From: Prevotellaceae bacterium UBA4336
GTDB taxonomy: Bacteria > Bacteroidota > Bacteroidia > Bacteroidales > Bacteroidaceae
Length of the DNA stretch: 60,621 bases
Reading direction: 5' to 3'
Assembly: GCA_002394305.1 (NCBI GenBank)
Contig: DGTM01000051.1
Location: 21,871-82,491 of the forward strand
In this document: piece after piece, positions 16,232 to 26,000 of the stretch
Layout: each line of letters starts with the position of its first letter
Numbering within the stretch: position 1 is the stretch's first letter
Notes under the pieces: generated by a model
Told to the model about the DNA's origin: nothing
Databases searched by the model: none
The model's input: the letters and a program-made list of their open reading frames with translations, nothing else
Position numbers and translations under genes: made by a program

Positions 16232-17922
16232 TACTTCACCAGGCTCTTCACGGCGTTTGCGTACTTGGCAAACTCCAGGTCGCCTGCGGCACGGGTGGCA
16301 AGTGTGGGGTCGAGGCGGATGGCATTAGCCAGAGCGCTGGTCAGCGTAGCAGCGTCGCCTGTGCGTGCAGCCAGGATGGCCTGCAGGTAGCTGGTGATGG
16401 CGTCGGCATTCTTGATGCCGGCCAGAGTTGTCTTGGCGCTGGTGTAGTCCTTGGCGAGAATCTGAGCCAGGGCTGCGCTGTTGCTCTTCACGCCGGCCAG
16501 GTCGCTGGCAGCCTGTGCGTAGTTGCCCTTGGCGATGTTCAGGTTGCCCATCACCTCTTTGAAGGTGTCGGAGCCGCTGCCCTTTGCCAGATAGCCCTCA
16601 GCCTCGCTCACTTTGCCGTCCTTCAGGGCGAGCAGAGCCAGGTTGGTGTTCACTTCGGGAGCACTCTTGTTGATGCTGGCAGCCTGCTTGAGGAGGCTCT
16701 GTGCCACTTCGTTCTTGCCATCGGCGATAGCCTGCTGTGCCATATTGTTGATGGCGCGGTAGTCGCTGGGATACTGCTGTGCGATGGTCTCGTTCCACTG
16801 CTGGCGTGTGGCATTGTCCTTCACCAGGGTGTTGGCGCCGTAGACGAGTTCCTCGACGCTAAGCTTGCTGGGGTCCTGCTTGTACTGCTCCAGAATCTGG
16901 TCGTCGCTGCGGCCGATGATCTCGTAGTTCACGATGAGGCGTGCACGGCGCAGCTCGGGCAGGATGCTCTCCTTGATGTCGGTGAAGACCTCGCTCATGT
17001 TGCGGATTTGCTGCTCACGCTCTTCGGGGTCCTGGTACATGGAGAGGACGCGCAGGATGACATCCTTGTCCTGCAGGTTGCTCTTGCTGACGAGTTCCTG
17101 GAAGCCGTCCCAGTCCTCGGCGGTGAACTTCGTGTCCACGTCGGCATTCATCTTAATCTTCTTGAGCTCACCCTTGAGGTAGTTAGCGCTGACGTCCTGA
17201 CGCTTCTCGGCCAGCTTCTCGTTGATGGAGAGCTTACCGTCGGGGCTGGCGTATGCGCTCACCTCGATGTTCTGCAGGGCACGGGTCTCCTCGTTGTCGT
17301 TAATCTCGCGCAGAATCTTGCCCAGGTCCTTGATGCTGGCAGTGCCGAGCTCGCTGGCGCGGAGGTTAGCCTGATTGATGAGGAACTTGATGTTGGCTTC
17401 CTGCTTCTGTGCGATGATGCGCTGGTAGGCATCGGGAGCCGTGGCGCCGCTGATGGCGCAGCGGTTCAGGAGCTGGCTTGTGGCAAGCACGCCGTAGCCA
17501 ATCTTCACCTCGGGGATGCTCACGGTCTTCTTGCCGAGCTTAGCATCGAAGCGTGCATAGAGCTCGCTCTGGAGCATGGGGTCGACGTATGTGAAGTTGT
17601 TCTTCATCGTGTAGACGGCTCCTTCCTTGTAGAACACCTTGGTGGCATTGCCTTCCACCTTCTCGCCCTGGAACGTAGCGCTCTGGCCCACAGCCTCGCC
17701 GCCCTCGTACTTCAGCACGGGAGTCACGGTCACTACGGCCTTCTTCTTCATGTACTTCACGGGGATTGTGCCGTTGATGGTGACAGGCACTTCGCCGCCT
17801 ATTGCCTCGAGGGGAGTGGGGGTTACGGTGAAATTCTCGTTCGTCAGCTTGCCGAGCTTGCTGCATGATGACAGCACAGCGACAGAGGCGGCTGCCATAA
17901 GAATAAACTTAAAGTTTTTCAT
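16231..17922 (-). CDS. Outer-membrane lipoprotein with OmpA-like and TPR regions
   Basis: The 563-residue protein has a lipoprotein signal (SVAVLSSC, Cys near residue 20). The N-terminal third is beta-rich. About residues 190-270 hold an OmpA-C-like stretch (IEVSAYASPDGKLSINEKLAEKR, quoted in part: VSAYASPDGKLSINEK), the pattern used to bind peptidoglycan. From about 390 to the end lie TPR-like helices rich in Ala and Lys (NTNLALLALKDGKVSEAEGY). This matches a common Bacteroides/Prevotella envelope protein family. It probably tethers the outer membrane to the wall or scaffolds a complex. It is first of a pair with the thioredoxin-fold lipoprotein gene. A minus-strand TACCTTTG box lies at 17974-17967. 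Confidence 0.8.
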   Translation of the reverse strand: MKNFKFILMAAASVAVLSSCSKLGKLTNENFTVTPTPLEAIGGEVPVTINGTIPVKYMKKKAVVTVTPVLKYEGGEAVGQSATFQGEKVEGNATKVFYKEGAVYTMKNNFTYVDPMLQSELYARFDAKLGKKTVSIPEVKIGYGVLATSQLLNRCAISGATAPDAYQRIIAQKQEANIKFLINQANLRASELGTASIKDLGKILREINDNEETRALQNIEVSAYASPDGKLSINEKLAEKRQDVSANYLKGELKKIKMNADVDTKFTAEDWDGFQELVSKSNLQDKDVILRVLSMYQDPEEREQQIRNMSEVFTDIKESILPELRRARLIVNYEIIGRSDDQILEQYKQDPSKLSVEELVYGANTLVKDNATRQQWNETIAQQYPSDYRAINNMAQQAIADGKNEVAQSLLKQAASINKSAPEVNTNLALLALKDGKVSEAEGYLAKGSGSDTFKEVMGNLNIAKGNYAQAASDLAGVKSNSAALAQILAKDYTSAKTTLAGIKNADAITSYLQAILAARTGDAATLTSALANAIRLDPTLATRAAGDLEFAKYANAVKSLVK

Positions 17923-17966
17923 TGATTTTTTGTGTATATTTTATGTGTTCTTTGTTTTTGCGGGCG

Positions 17967-17974
17967 CAAAGGTA
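17967..17974 (-). promoter_or_regulatory. -7 box for the OmpA/TPR lipoprotein gene
   Basis: TACCTTTG on the minus strand, 45 bp before the start codon. No good -33 match at normal spacing. Confidence 0.4.
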
Positions 17975-18075
17975 CGACTTTTAATTCAAAGTTCATAATT
18001 CGTGATGCATAAATTTGCCCTATGAGCTGAAAAACGCAGCCGGCAAGGCCAATAATGAATTATGAATTGTGAATT

Positions 18076-18218
18076 ATGAAGCAAGGCTCGACGTAAATCA
18101 ACCATGAAGCTTTAGCTCGACGTAAGTCAACTATGAAGCTTTAGCTCGACATAATTCAATTATGAAGCAAGGCTCGACGTAAGTCAACTATGAAGCTTTA
18201 GCTCGATGTAAGTCAACT
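18076..18218. repeat. Five tandem 28/29-bp units in an intergenic region
   Basis: Units start at 18076, 18104, 18133, 18162 and 18190, each with ATGAAGC. Two variants alternate: one continues AAGGCTCGACGTAA (28 bp, units 1 and 4), the other TTTAGCTCGACGTAA (29 bp, units 2, 3 and 5). A sixth unit is cut short at 18219. The array fills most of the 317-bp gap (17923-18239) between two minus-strand genes. No gene was seen in the rest of that gap. Confidence 0.9.
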
Positions 18219-18239
18219 ATGAACTATGATGAACTGTTG

Positions 18240-18884
18240 TCAGACCAGCGAAAGGATGTCCTGTGGCGTTTCGGCCAGCGTAGTGGCCCCGTGGGCGATG
18301 AGGAAGCTGCGGGTCCGGAACCCCCAGAGGACAGAGATGCAGGGCAGGCCGGCAGCTGTTGCCGTCTGTATGTCTACGTCGGAATCGCCTACATAGACGG
18401 CTTCCGCAGCCGTGACTCCGAGCCGACTGAGCGCGGTCTCCACCATCAGGGGGTCGGGCTTGCGCGGGATGCCCGGCTGTTCTCCGATGGCAACGTCGAT
18501 GATGCCGTGGAAGAACGTGCGTGCCAGTTCCGTCACACCGGCCTGCATCTTGTTGCTGACCACCGCCATGCGGTAGCCGCGGCTCTGCAGTGTGGTGAGC
18601 AGCGTGGCGATGCCCGGGTAGAGCTTCGTGTGGTCCTGGCAGTGAACGAGGTAGTGGGCGCGGAAGGCGTCGAAGCACTTCTCTGTCCGGGCCTTCGGGG
18701 TGCCTTCGGGGACGGCCCGCTCGATGAGTTTCCGCACGCCGTTGCCCACGAAGCGCCGCACCTCGTCGAGCGACCGCTCGGGGAAGCCCTGGCTGCTCAA
18801 GGCGTAGTTTGTACTGAGGAAAAGGTCCTCGAGCGTGTCGGTCAGCGTCCCGTCGAGGTCGAATATAATGGCTTTGTTCTTCAT
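18240..18884 (-). CDS. HAD-superfamily phosphatase, phosphoglycolate-phosphatase-like
   Basis: The 214-residue cytoplasmic protein carries all four HAD motifs: FDLDGTLTDT (residues about 8-17, two catalytic Asp), VVSNK (motif II Ser), RKPDP (motif III Lys) and VGDSDVD (motif IV acids). The helical cap between motifs I and II fits subfamily IA (Gph/PGP/YjjG type). It removes phosphate from a small metabolite such as 2-phosphoglycolate; the substrate is not fixed by sequence. It stands alone on the minus strand, with a TACCTTTG box at 18909-18902 close to the start, and it is divergent from the GH115 gene. Confidence 0.88.
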   Translation of the reverse strand: MKNKAIIFDLDGTLTDTLEDLFLSTNYALSSQGFPERSLDEVRRFVGNGVRKLIERAVPEGTPKARTEKCFDAFRAHYLVHCQDHTKLYPGIATLLTTLQSRGYRMAVVSNKMQAGVTELARTFFHGIIDVAIGEQPGIPRKPDPLMVETALSRLGVTAAEAVYVGDSDVDIQTATAAGLPCISVLWGFRTRSFLIAHGATTLAETPQDILSLV

Positions 18885-18901
18885 TTGCTTCTATTTGCCT
18901 G

Positions 18902-18909
18902 CAAAGGTA
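18902..18909 (-). promoter_or_regulatory. -7 box for the HAD phosphatase gene
   Basis: TACCTTTG on the minus strand, 17 bp before the start codon. No clear -33 element. Confidence 0.4.
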
Positions 18910-18999
18910 CGGCAACTTGTGCAATTTTCCTTTGATGTAGGCCGAAAAATACCGAAAGAAAGCGAATAATTAATAAAGGAGCATAAAATTTTGCACGAT

Positions 19000-19034
19000 T
19001 TTGCACGTAATATAAAAAACATTTGCTAATTTTG
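19000..19034 (+). promoter_or_regulatory. Promoter for the GH115 gene
   Basis: TTTG (19000-19003) and TAATTTTG (19027-19034), spaced 23 bp, resemble the Bacteroidales promoter with a slightly long spacer. Transcription would begin near 19041, which rules out the GTG at 19037 as start and supports the ATG at 19076. Confidence 0.45.
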
Positions 19035-19075
19035 TCGTGGAGAACGGCATGAAGTGTCGCAAAACAGAGAGAACC

Positions 19076-22000
19076 ATGGGTAAGAATGTAGTATATAATA
19101 TAATTATGTGTCTGCTGTCCCTGCTGTGGACACAGCGGGCCTTGGCCGACCTGACGTTCAGCCAAACCGGTGGCGGCTTCCCGCTCGTTGCGGACGAAGG
19201 CACGGCCGCCTTCCTCGTCGACGAAGGCGATGCCGAGGTGGTCCGCACGGTGGCACGCTGCGTCATCCGCGACCTCAAGACCGTCACGGGCCGTCAGCCG
19301 GCTCTCCTGACTGCTGTAAGCCTGCCTCGTCTCCTCACGGCGAGAGGGGAAGCGGCGCACCGTGCGTCCCTCTCTTCCGGAGAGGGTGGTGGAGAGGCCC
19401 TTGTCATTGCAGGCACCATCGGGCAGTCCGCCATCATCGACGGCCTGATAGCCGACAGCAAGGTGGACACCACGGGACTGACCGGCGTGTGGGAGGCCTA
19501 CGCCCTGCAACTGGTGCATGAGCCCGCCGAGGGTATCGCTCAGGCTCTCGTCATCATGGGCGGCACGCCTCGCGGCACGGCCTACGGCCTCTTCGAGATA
19601 AGCCGTCGCATCGGCGTCTCGCCCTATGTCTGGTGGGCCGACGTGGAGCCTGCCCCCATGCCGGCCATCTATGTCGACGGCGACCGCACCCCCGTGGAGA
19701 AGCCCTCCGTGCAGTATCGCGGACTCTTCATCAACGATGAGGACTGGGCGCTGCTTCCCTGGGCACGCAAGACCATCGATGCCGCCTACAATAACATCGG
19801 TCCGGGCACCTACGAGAAGGTGATGGAGCTCTTGCTCCGCCTGCGTGCCAACTGCCTCTGGCCTGCCAAGCATGGCAGTTCGAAAGCGTTCTGGGCCATG
19901 GAGGAAAACAAGCGTCTGGCAAAAGCCTGGGCCATCGTGATGAGTTCGGGCGACAGTATGCTGCGCGACAACCTGTGGGAGTGGCCGCGCTTCAAGAGCG
20001 GTAACAACAGCAGCAACTTCACCTTCGCCACCAACCCCGAGGGCTGCTACGACTATTGGGCCAAGCGTGCAGGCGAAGCCCGCGGCTACGAAGGCATCTA
20101 CGACATTGGCATGCGCGGCCTGCAGGACGTTGCCTTGCTCGGCTACAACGGGCAGGAGGCACAGCTGAAGGGTTTGGCAGACATCATCGCGGCACAGCGC
20201 GAAATCATCACCGACTCGCTGGGCGGCGACCCGACAAAGGTGCCGCAGATATACATCCCCTATAAGGAAGCCCTCACACTCTACAATGCGGGACTCCGGA
20301 TTCCCGACGATGTGACCATGTGCTGGGTGGACGATAACTATGCCTTCATACGCCAGTTGCCCACGGCAGCCGAGCGGCGGCGCAGCGGAGGCCACGGCAT
20401 CTACTATCATCTCTCGTACCTCGGCAACCCGTGCTCCTATATCTGGCTCAGCACCATCTCGCCCTCTCTAATCAGCTACGAGCTGTCGAAGGCCTACGAG
20501 AACGGCATGACGCGCTTCTGGATGGTGAACGTGGGCGACATCAAGCCAGCGGAGGTAGAGTTTGAGTTCTGCATGGAGCTGGCATGGAACGTGAACGCCT
20601 GGACACCGGACAAGGCGTGGCAGTTCAGCCGCTGGTGGGCGGCGAAGACGTTCGGCGAGGACCTTGCCGACGAGATAAGCGACATCCGCCTCGAGCACTA
20701 CCGCCTGGCGGCACAGAGCAAGCCCGAGACCATCTACGAGGTCACCTTTACGCCCCGCGAGATGGAGCAGCGCATCCGCGACTACCAGGCGCTCTCTGCC
20801 CGTGTGAAAGCCCTCGAGGGCAGCATCCCGGAGCGCTTGCAGGACGCCTACTTCGAGCTGATGGCCTATCCCATCCTTGCGTCGGCCGGGCAGAACATCA
20901 AGGCCCTGGGCGCCAAGCTCAGCTTCTGGTATGCCGGCATCGGCGACCATATCCGCAGCATGCGCTATGCAGCTTTGGCCCGCCAGGGCTATAGCGACAT
21001 CGTCCACCTCACGAACATCTTCAACACGCAGACCGCCGGAGGTAAGTGGAACGGCATGATGAACCGATCGCCCAACGCGAGCAGTACGGGCATACAGTTC
21101 GGCATGCCCTACACCGCGACAGCCGCCGAGGTGAACGATGCCGCGGGCGAACTGCCCGACGAGGGCAGCGTCTGCGTCCCCAGCGACAGCTATACCGCCA
21201 GTCGCGGCACGTGGCAGACGCTGCAGAACCTGGGCGTTGGCGGCAGCAGCATCACCGTCTGGCCCATCGACTACACCACCTATTCCACGACAACAGCACG
21301 CAGCAAGGGGCCTTACGTCGAATATACCTTGCCCCTGGAGAAGGGGACGTACCAGATTGTCGTGCGCTGCCTGCCCACCTTCCCCGTGACGACAGCCAAC
21401 GACCTCTGCGTCGGCATGGGCATCGGCGCGGGCACCGTCACCTCGAAGAGCATCAAGTGCAGTGCCGAGACGAACGTCTGGAGCGACAACGTCATGCACG
21501 GCTATGCCGAAGCCCGCTTCTCGTACAAGGCCACGACGGCAAGGGACGTCAGCTTCCGCTTCTACGCCATGAACCCGGCCCTCGTGATAAGCCAGATTGT
21601 CTACCGCCGCACGGATGCCGAGGACCTTGACCTCACCGACCAGCTCCTCGTGAATCCCGACTTCGAGCTCTACAAGGCAGGCTCTTCCGTCCGCACCAAT
21701 CCCACCGGCGGCATACAGCGCGGCGTGCCCTACGGCTGGTCGCTCGACGGCACGATGAGCGGCAACTCCTATGGCATCTCGAACAGCGACGGCTCCATCA
21801 ACTGGCAGGACGGCGGCTCCGTCTGCTGGTTCAAGGCCAAACCCATGCCCGAAGACTTCCGCCTCTACCAGACGATACCTGCCGCGAAGCTCCAGCCGGG
21901 CGTCTATGAAGTGGGCTGCTGGCTCTGGAACCAGACCGGCAAGCGCGGTTCGTGCCGCCTCTTTGCCAACAACCATGTGCAGTACTACGCCCACAAGAGC

Positions 22001-23023
22001 GACTACGACAACATCCTCCGGGCCGACGAGGTGAGCACCTTCGCAGGCTACAAAGCCGGATACGAGAGCCACACCATCATGCACCCCATGCGGGTTGTGC
22101 TGCCGGTCCGCGAGGGCGAGGACCTGACCGTCGGCATCAAGACCGGCTGCATCAGCAATGCCGGGCGGCAGACCGACGAGACGGGCTGGTTCAAGGTGGA
22201 CCACTTCACCGTGCGCCGCCTGGGCGACCTGCCGAAGGAGGACACAGACTCCCTGACCCGCGAGCTCCTGGTGAACAGCGACTTCGAGTACAAGTCGGCC
22301 ACTGAGCTTGCCGCCGGAGCCACCGTGAAAGGCATTCCCTACGGATGGAACCTGTCCTGCTCCGACACCTACAGCACCACCAATTCCGGCATCTTCGGCA
22401 AGGGCGAGGGGATGCACGGGCAGAACTACTGCGCCTTCACGCCTGCTGGCTACAAGCCCATGCCCAACGACTTCTGCCTCTACCAGACGATACCGGCCGC
22501 GAGGCTGCAGGCGGGAACCTACCGCGTGAGCTGCCGCTTCTGGAGCGAAGCCGGACTGGAAGGCCAGGGGCGCCTCTTCGCGAACAACGAGGTGCAGTAC
22601 TACGGCTCGGTCCACGACTATGAGCAGAATCTGACGACAGGCGAGCACAACACATTCGCAGCCTACATCAGCGAAGCCGTCGATGGAAAATCCATGCAGG
22701 AGCTCAGCGTCACCGTCACCGTGGCAGCGGGCGAGGACCTGACCATCGGCATCCGCTCCGGCTCCATGAAGGGCGATGGCACACAAGTGACGGGCACCAA
22801 CCGAACAGGCAAGTTCCGCGTCGACTACTTCCGCATAGAGCGACTCTCGGCAGACGACCCCGATGGCATCACCGCCCCGAGCGACGGAGCCTATAAGACC
22901 TATGAGTCCTATAAGACCTATAAGTCCCATGGGACCTACGACTTGGCAGGGCGGAAAGTGTCAGGCGGCCGACTGCCGAAGGGCATCTACATCAGGAACG
23001 GACGGAAGGTCGTGGTTCCGTAA
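19076..23023 (+). CDS. GH115 family alpha-glucuronidase with C-terminal binding repeats and sorting tail
   Basis: The 1,315-residue protein starts at MGKNVVYNIIM, giving a clear signal peptide ending QRALA. The GH115 catalytic region (about 25-650) is shown by GGTPRGTAYGLFEISRRIGV, SPYVWWADV, YRGLFINDEDWAL, LRANCLWPAKHGS and WMVNVGDIKPAEVEFEF. Members remove glucuronic or 4-O-methylglucuronic acid from xylan or arabinogalactan. A GH115 C-terminal domain (about 680-850) follows, then two paralogous beta-sandwich modules opening with LLVNPDFELY (about 857) and LLVNSDFEYK (about 1064), probably carbohydrate-binding. The tail (LPKGIYIRNGRKVVVP) is a sorting signal, so surface display is likely. 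Two low-complexity insertions stand out: residues about 83-108, Arg/Gly/Ser-rich from palindromic DNA, and a YKTYESYKTYKS run before the tail from 9-bp repeats. It is co-oriented with the GLUG-dockerin gene 74 bp downstream. Confidence 0.92.
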   Translation: MGKNVVYNIIMCLLSLLWTQRALADLTFSQTGGGFPLVADEGTAAFLVDEGDAEVVRTVARCVIRDLKTVTGRQPALLTAVSLPRLLTARGEAAHRASLSSGEGGGEALVIAGTIGQSAIIDGLIADSKVDTTGLTGVWEAYALQLVHEPAEGIAQALVIMGGTPRGTAYGLFEISRRIGVSPYVWWADVEPAPMPAIYVDGDRTPVEKPSVQYRGLFINDEDWALLPWARKTIDAAYNNIGPGTYEKVMELLLRLRANCLWPAKHGSSKAFWAMEENKRLAKAWAIVMSSGDSMLRDNLWEWPRFKSGNNSSNFTFATNPEGCYDYWAKRAGEARGYEGIYDIGMRGLQDVALLGYNGQEAQLKGLADIIAAQREIITDSLGGDPTKVPQIYIPYKEALTLYNAGLRIPDDVTMCWVDDNYAFIRQLPTAAERRRSGGHGIYYHLSYLGNPCSYIWLSTISPSLISYELSKAYENGMTRFWMVNVGDIKPAEVEFEFCMELAWNVNAWTPDKAWQFSRWWAAKTFGEDLADEISDIRLEHYRLAAQSKPETIYEVTFTPREMEQRIRDYQALSARVKALEGSIPERLQDAYFELMAYPILASAGQNIKALGAKLSFWYAGIGDHIRSMRYAALARQGYSDIVHLTNIFNTQTAGGKWNGMMNRSPNASSTGIQFGMPYTATAAEVNDAAGELPDEGSVCVPSDSYTASRGTWQTLQNLGVGGSSITVWPIDYTTYSTTTARSKGPYVEYTLPLEKGTYQIVVRCLPTFPVTTANDLCVGMGIGAGTVTSKSIKCSAETNVWSDNVMHGYAEARFSYKATTARDVSFRFYAMNPALVISQIVYRRTDAEDLDLTDQLLVNPDFELYKAGSSVRTNPTGGIQRGVPYGWSLDGTMSGNSYGISNSDGSINWQDGGSVCWFKAKPMPEDFRLYQTIPAAKLQPGVYEVGCWLWNQTGKRGSCRLFANNHVQYYAHKSDYDNILRADEVSTFAGYKAGYESHTIMHPMRVVLPVREGEDLTVGIKTGCISNAGRQTDETGWFKVDHFTVRRLGDLPKEDTDSLTRELLVNSDFEYKSATELAAGATVKGIPYGWNLSCSDTYSTTNSGIFGKGEGMHGQNYCAFTPAGYKPMPNDFCLYQTIPAARLQAGTYRVSCRFWSEAGLEGQGRLFANNEVQYYGSVHDYEQNLTTGEHNTFAAYISEAVDGKSMQELSVTVTVAAGEDLTIGIRSGSMKGDGTQVTGTNRTGKFRVDYFRIERLSADDPDGITAPSDGAYKTYESYKTYKSHGTYDLAGRKVSGGRLPKGIYIRNGRKVVVP
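22892..22936 (+). repeat. Five 9-bp units coding a YKT/YKS run in the GH115 gene
   Basis: TATAAGACC, TATGAGTCC, TATAAGACC, TATAAGTCC and CATGGGACC in tandem, in frame, between the last domain and the sorting tail. The unit is the same as that of the array at 54209-54280 (TAAGTCC core). Confidence 0.85.
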
Positions 23024-23097
23024 GCGGCACGCGCCTGTCCGCGGAGCGACAACAGAGACAACACAAAAAACACCATAACTAACCAAAACAAATAACT

Positions 23098-26000
23098 ATG
23101 AACCGAAAACTTTACTCCATCGCCCTGGCGTGCATCCTCATGCTCGTCCAAGGGCAGACAGCATGGGCAGCCTTGCAGCAGAACGAGAAGGGTGCATACC
23201 TCATCGGCAGCAAGAGCGACCTGCAAGCCTGGACAGAAACGGCAGGCTACGAGAGCTCGGACGTCCTCCTCACGGCCGACATCGAGGGCCTCGACTTCAT
23301 GCTCTGCACAGGCAACACCTCCTACTCCGGCACCTTCGACGGCGCTGGGCACACCATCACCCTCGACTACGACTTCCAGGGGAAGCAGACCGCCATGTTC
23401 TACAACTTCGCCGGCACGGTCAGGAACCTTATTGTGGGCGGACACATCCGCGCCAGCTTCAAGAACTGCGCCGCACTGGCCGCTTGGAACAACAGCGACA
23501 ATGCCCGCTTCGAGAACTGCGTCAGCGTGGTCAGCATCGACGTGGACTACGACGCCAATGCCTCCGACGCTGGCTTCATCGGCTACACCAGGAACAATGC
23601 CACCTTCCGCAACTGCATCTCCGCCATCAAGGTGAAGGGCAACCAGAACTACAACCACGGCTTCGTGGGATGGGTGGCAGGCGGTAAAGCGATGAACTAC
23701 ACCAACTGCATCTCCATAGCAGAGGTGGAGACGATGAACACCTTCGCCTGGAACAACCCGGCCGACCGCGCCTCCTTCACCAACTGCTACTGTCTGCAGC
23801 AGGATGCTGACGCAGCCACAGCTCCCGGCGGCTGCACCTACATCACCTACGACCAGGTGGCAAGCGGCGAGCTCTGCTTCAAGGCCAATGGCGACCAGAG
23901 CACCATCAACTGGTACCAGACGCTGGGCGAGGACGACATCCCCATGCCCTTCAGCACCCACAAGCAGGTCTATGCCGTGGGCGAAGTGAACTGCGCAGGC
24001 GTAGCCATAGGCGAAGTGACCTATAGCAACGACGACTCGACACCCGCACCCAAGCACAACGATGTCGATGGCTGGTGCACCGTCTGCGGCAACCTCATGA
24101 CCGACCACCTCACGCCCAATGCCGACGGCTTCTACGAACTCGGCTCCGTGGCCGACGTGGAGTGGTTCGCCGCCATGGTCAACGATGCCCACCAGGTCAC
24201 CATCAAGGGCCTGCTCACCGCCGACATCGACTATCAGGGCGTGGAGAACGCACATACCCCCATCGGACTGAACACCACCTATAAGTACAACGGCGTCTTC
24301 GACGGACAGGGGCACCGCATCAAGGGCATGGTCATCAATGGCACAAGCAACTTCCAGGGCTTCTTCGGCGTCGTACGCGGCGCAACGGTCATCCGGAATC
24401 TCATCATCGACAGCTCCTGCTCCGTGACCGGTCCCTCCGGCATCGGCGGCATTGCAGGCGCTGCACAGGTCGATGCAGGCTCGCCCCTCGTCATCGAAAA
24501 CTGCGTCAACGAAGCGACGATTACCGCCACCAGCGGCTCGGCAAGCGGCATCCTCGGCGTAGGACAGAGCGGCTACCCCACGCTGCAGATGAAGAACTGC
24601 CTCAACACGGGCGACGTCACCGGCGCTCCCGCCACAGCCTTCTGCGCATGGCTCAACAAGGGCGGCAGCTCCCTGACCAACTGCGTCAACCTGGGCAACA
24701 TCACGGGCGCCGACAAGGCAGGCAACAAATTCAGCTGGTACTGCCAGCTCATCCGCTTTGAGCCCGGCACCATGACCCTGACGAACTGCTACGACTTCAC
24801 CGACTTCGACGACCAGGGCGAAGGGTATCAGGGCACCGACGGCAACTGGTTCACCGACGATCCGCTTGGCGGCGGCGAACTCTGCTTCACGCTCAACGGC
24901 GACCAGACCAACATCGTCTGGAACCAACGCCTGGGCACCGACCCCTATCCCGCACCTTATTATATAGAGGGTGGCCACGTCTATGCCGGCGGACAGCTCA
25001 ACTGCGACGGCACACCCCTCGACGTCTCCGGCTACAGCAACACGCCCAGCGGAGAGATTCCGCCGCACGAGTTCGAGGACGGCTTCTGCATCAATTGCGG
25101 CAACCCGCAGCTCGACTATGCTCCCCTCGAGGGCGACTTCCACATCATCAGCACGCCCAGCCAGCTCTACTGGTTCGCACGCATGGTCAACGAGTACGCC
25201 CATAGCGACTGGAACGCACGCCTCGCCCAGGACATCGACATGACGGAGTACAGCGACCTGTTCGAGCCCATCGGCAACGGCACGAATCCCTATCGCGGAC
25301 ACTTCGACGGACAGCAGCACCGCATCAGCGAGCTGCACATCAACTTCACGGGCAACTACGTCGGCTTCATCGGGCGCTGCGCAGGCGGAGCCCTCATCGA
25401 GAACCTCCTGCTCGACGAGACGTGCTCCATCAGCGCCACGGGCGAATGTGTCGCCCTCGTGGGCGGAACCTACCAGATGGCAGGCACCGTCACCCTGCGC
25501 AACCTGGGCAACCTGGGCAACGTCTATGCCACGGGCGTACAGGCCGCAGGCATCTTCGGCGGCAACACCGGCAGCCAGACGACGCTCCTCATCGAGAACT
25601 GCTTCAGCACGGGCGCCGTCGAGGGCGGCAGCGACGCAGCGGCACTCGTAGGATGGGGCGGCAGCGGAGGCAAGGCCACCGTCAACAACTGCTGGAGCTG
25701 CAGCGAGGTGACGGGCTACAGCGAGAACAAGGGACTGTTCTTCGCCCGCGTCACCGACGGACATCTCTCCAACAACTATTGCACCAGCGAGATTGAACAG
25801 CAGGTCAGCCTCATTTCCTACGACGAGATAACGGACGGCACGCTCTGCTACAAGCTCAACGGCGACCAGACGAACATCGCCTGGTTCCAGAACATCGACA
25901 ACGGACAGACCGACGACCAGCCCTTGCCTTTCTCCAACGGGCACGCACAGGTCTACCCCAAAGGCAAGATGCTTTGCGACGGAACGGTCGACCCCTCCGG

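Noticed and set aside
16213..17868. A 551-codon plus-strand frame opposite the OmpA/TPR lipoprotein gene
   Set aside because: Leu/Val/Ala-rich shadow. The lipobox and OmpA-like motif are on the minus strand.
20468..22930. An 820-codon minus-strand frame opposite the GH115 gene
   Set aside because: Same shadow character. The plus strand has full GH115 motifs.
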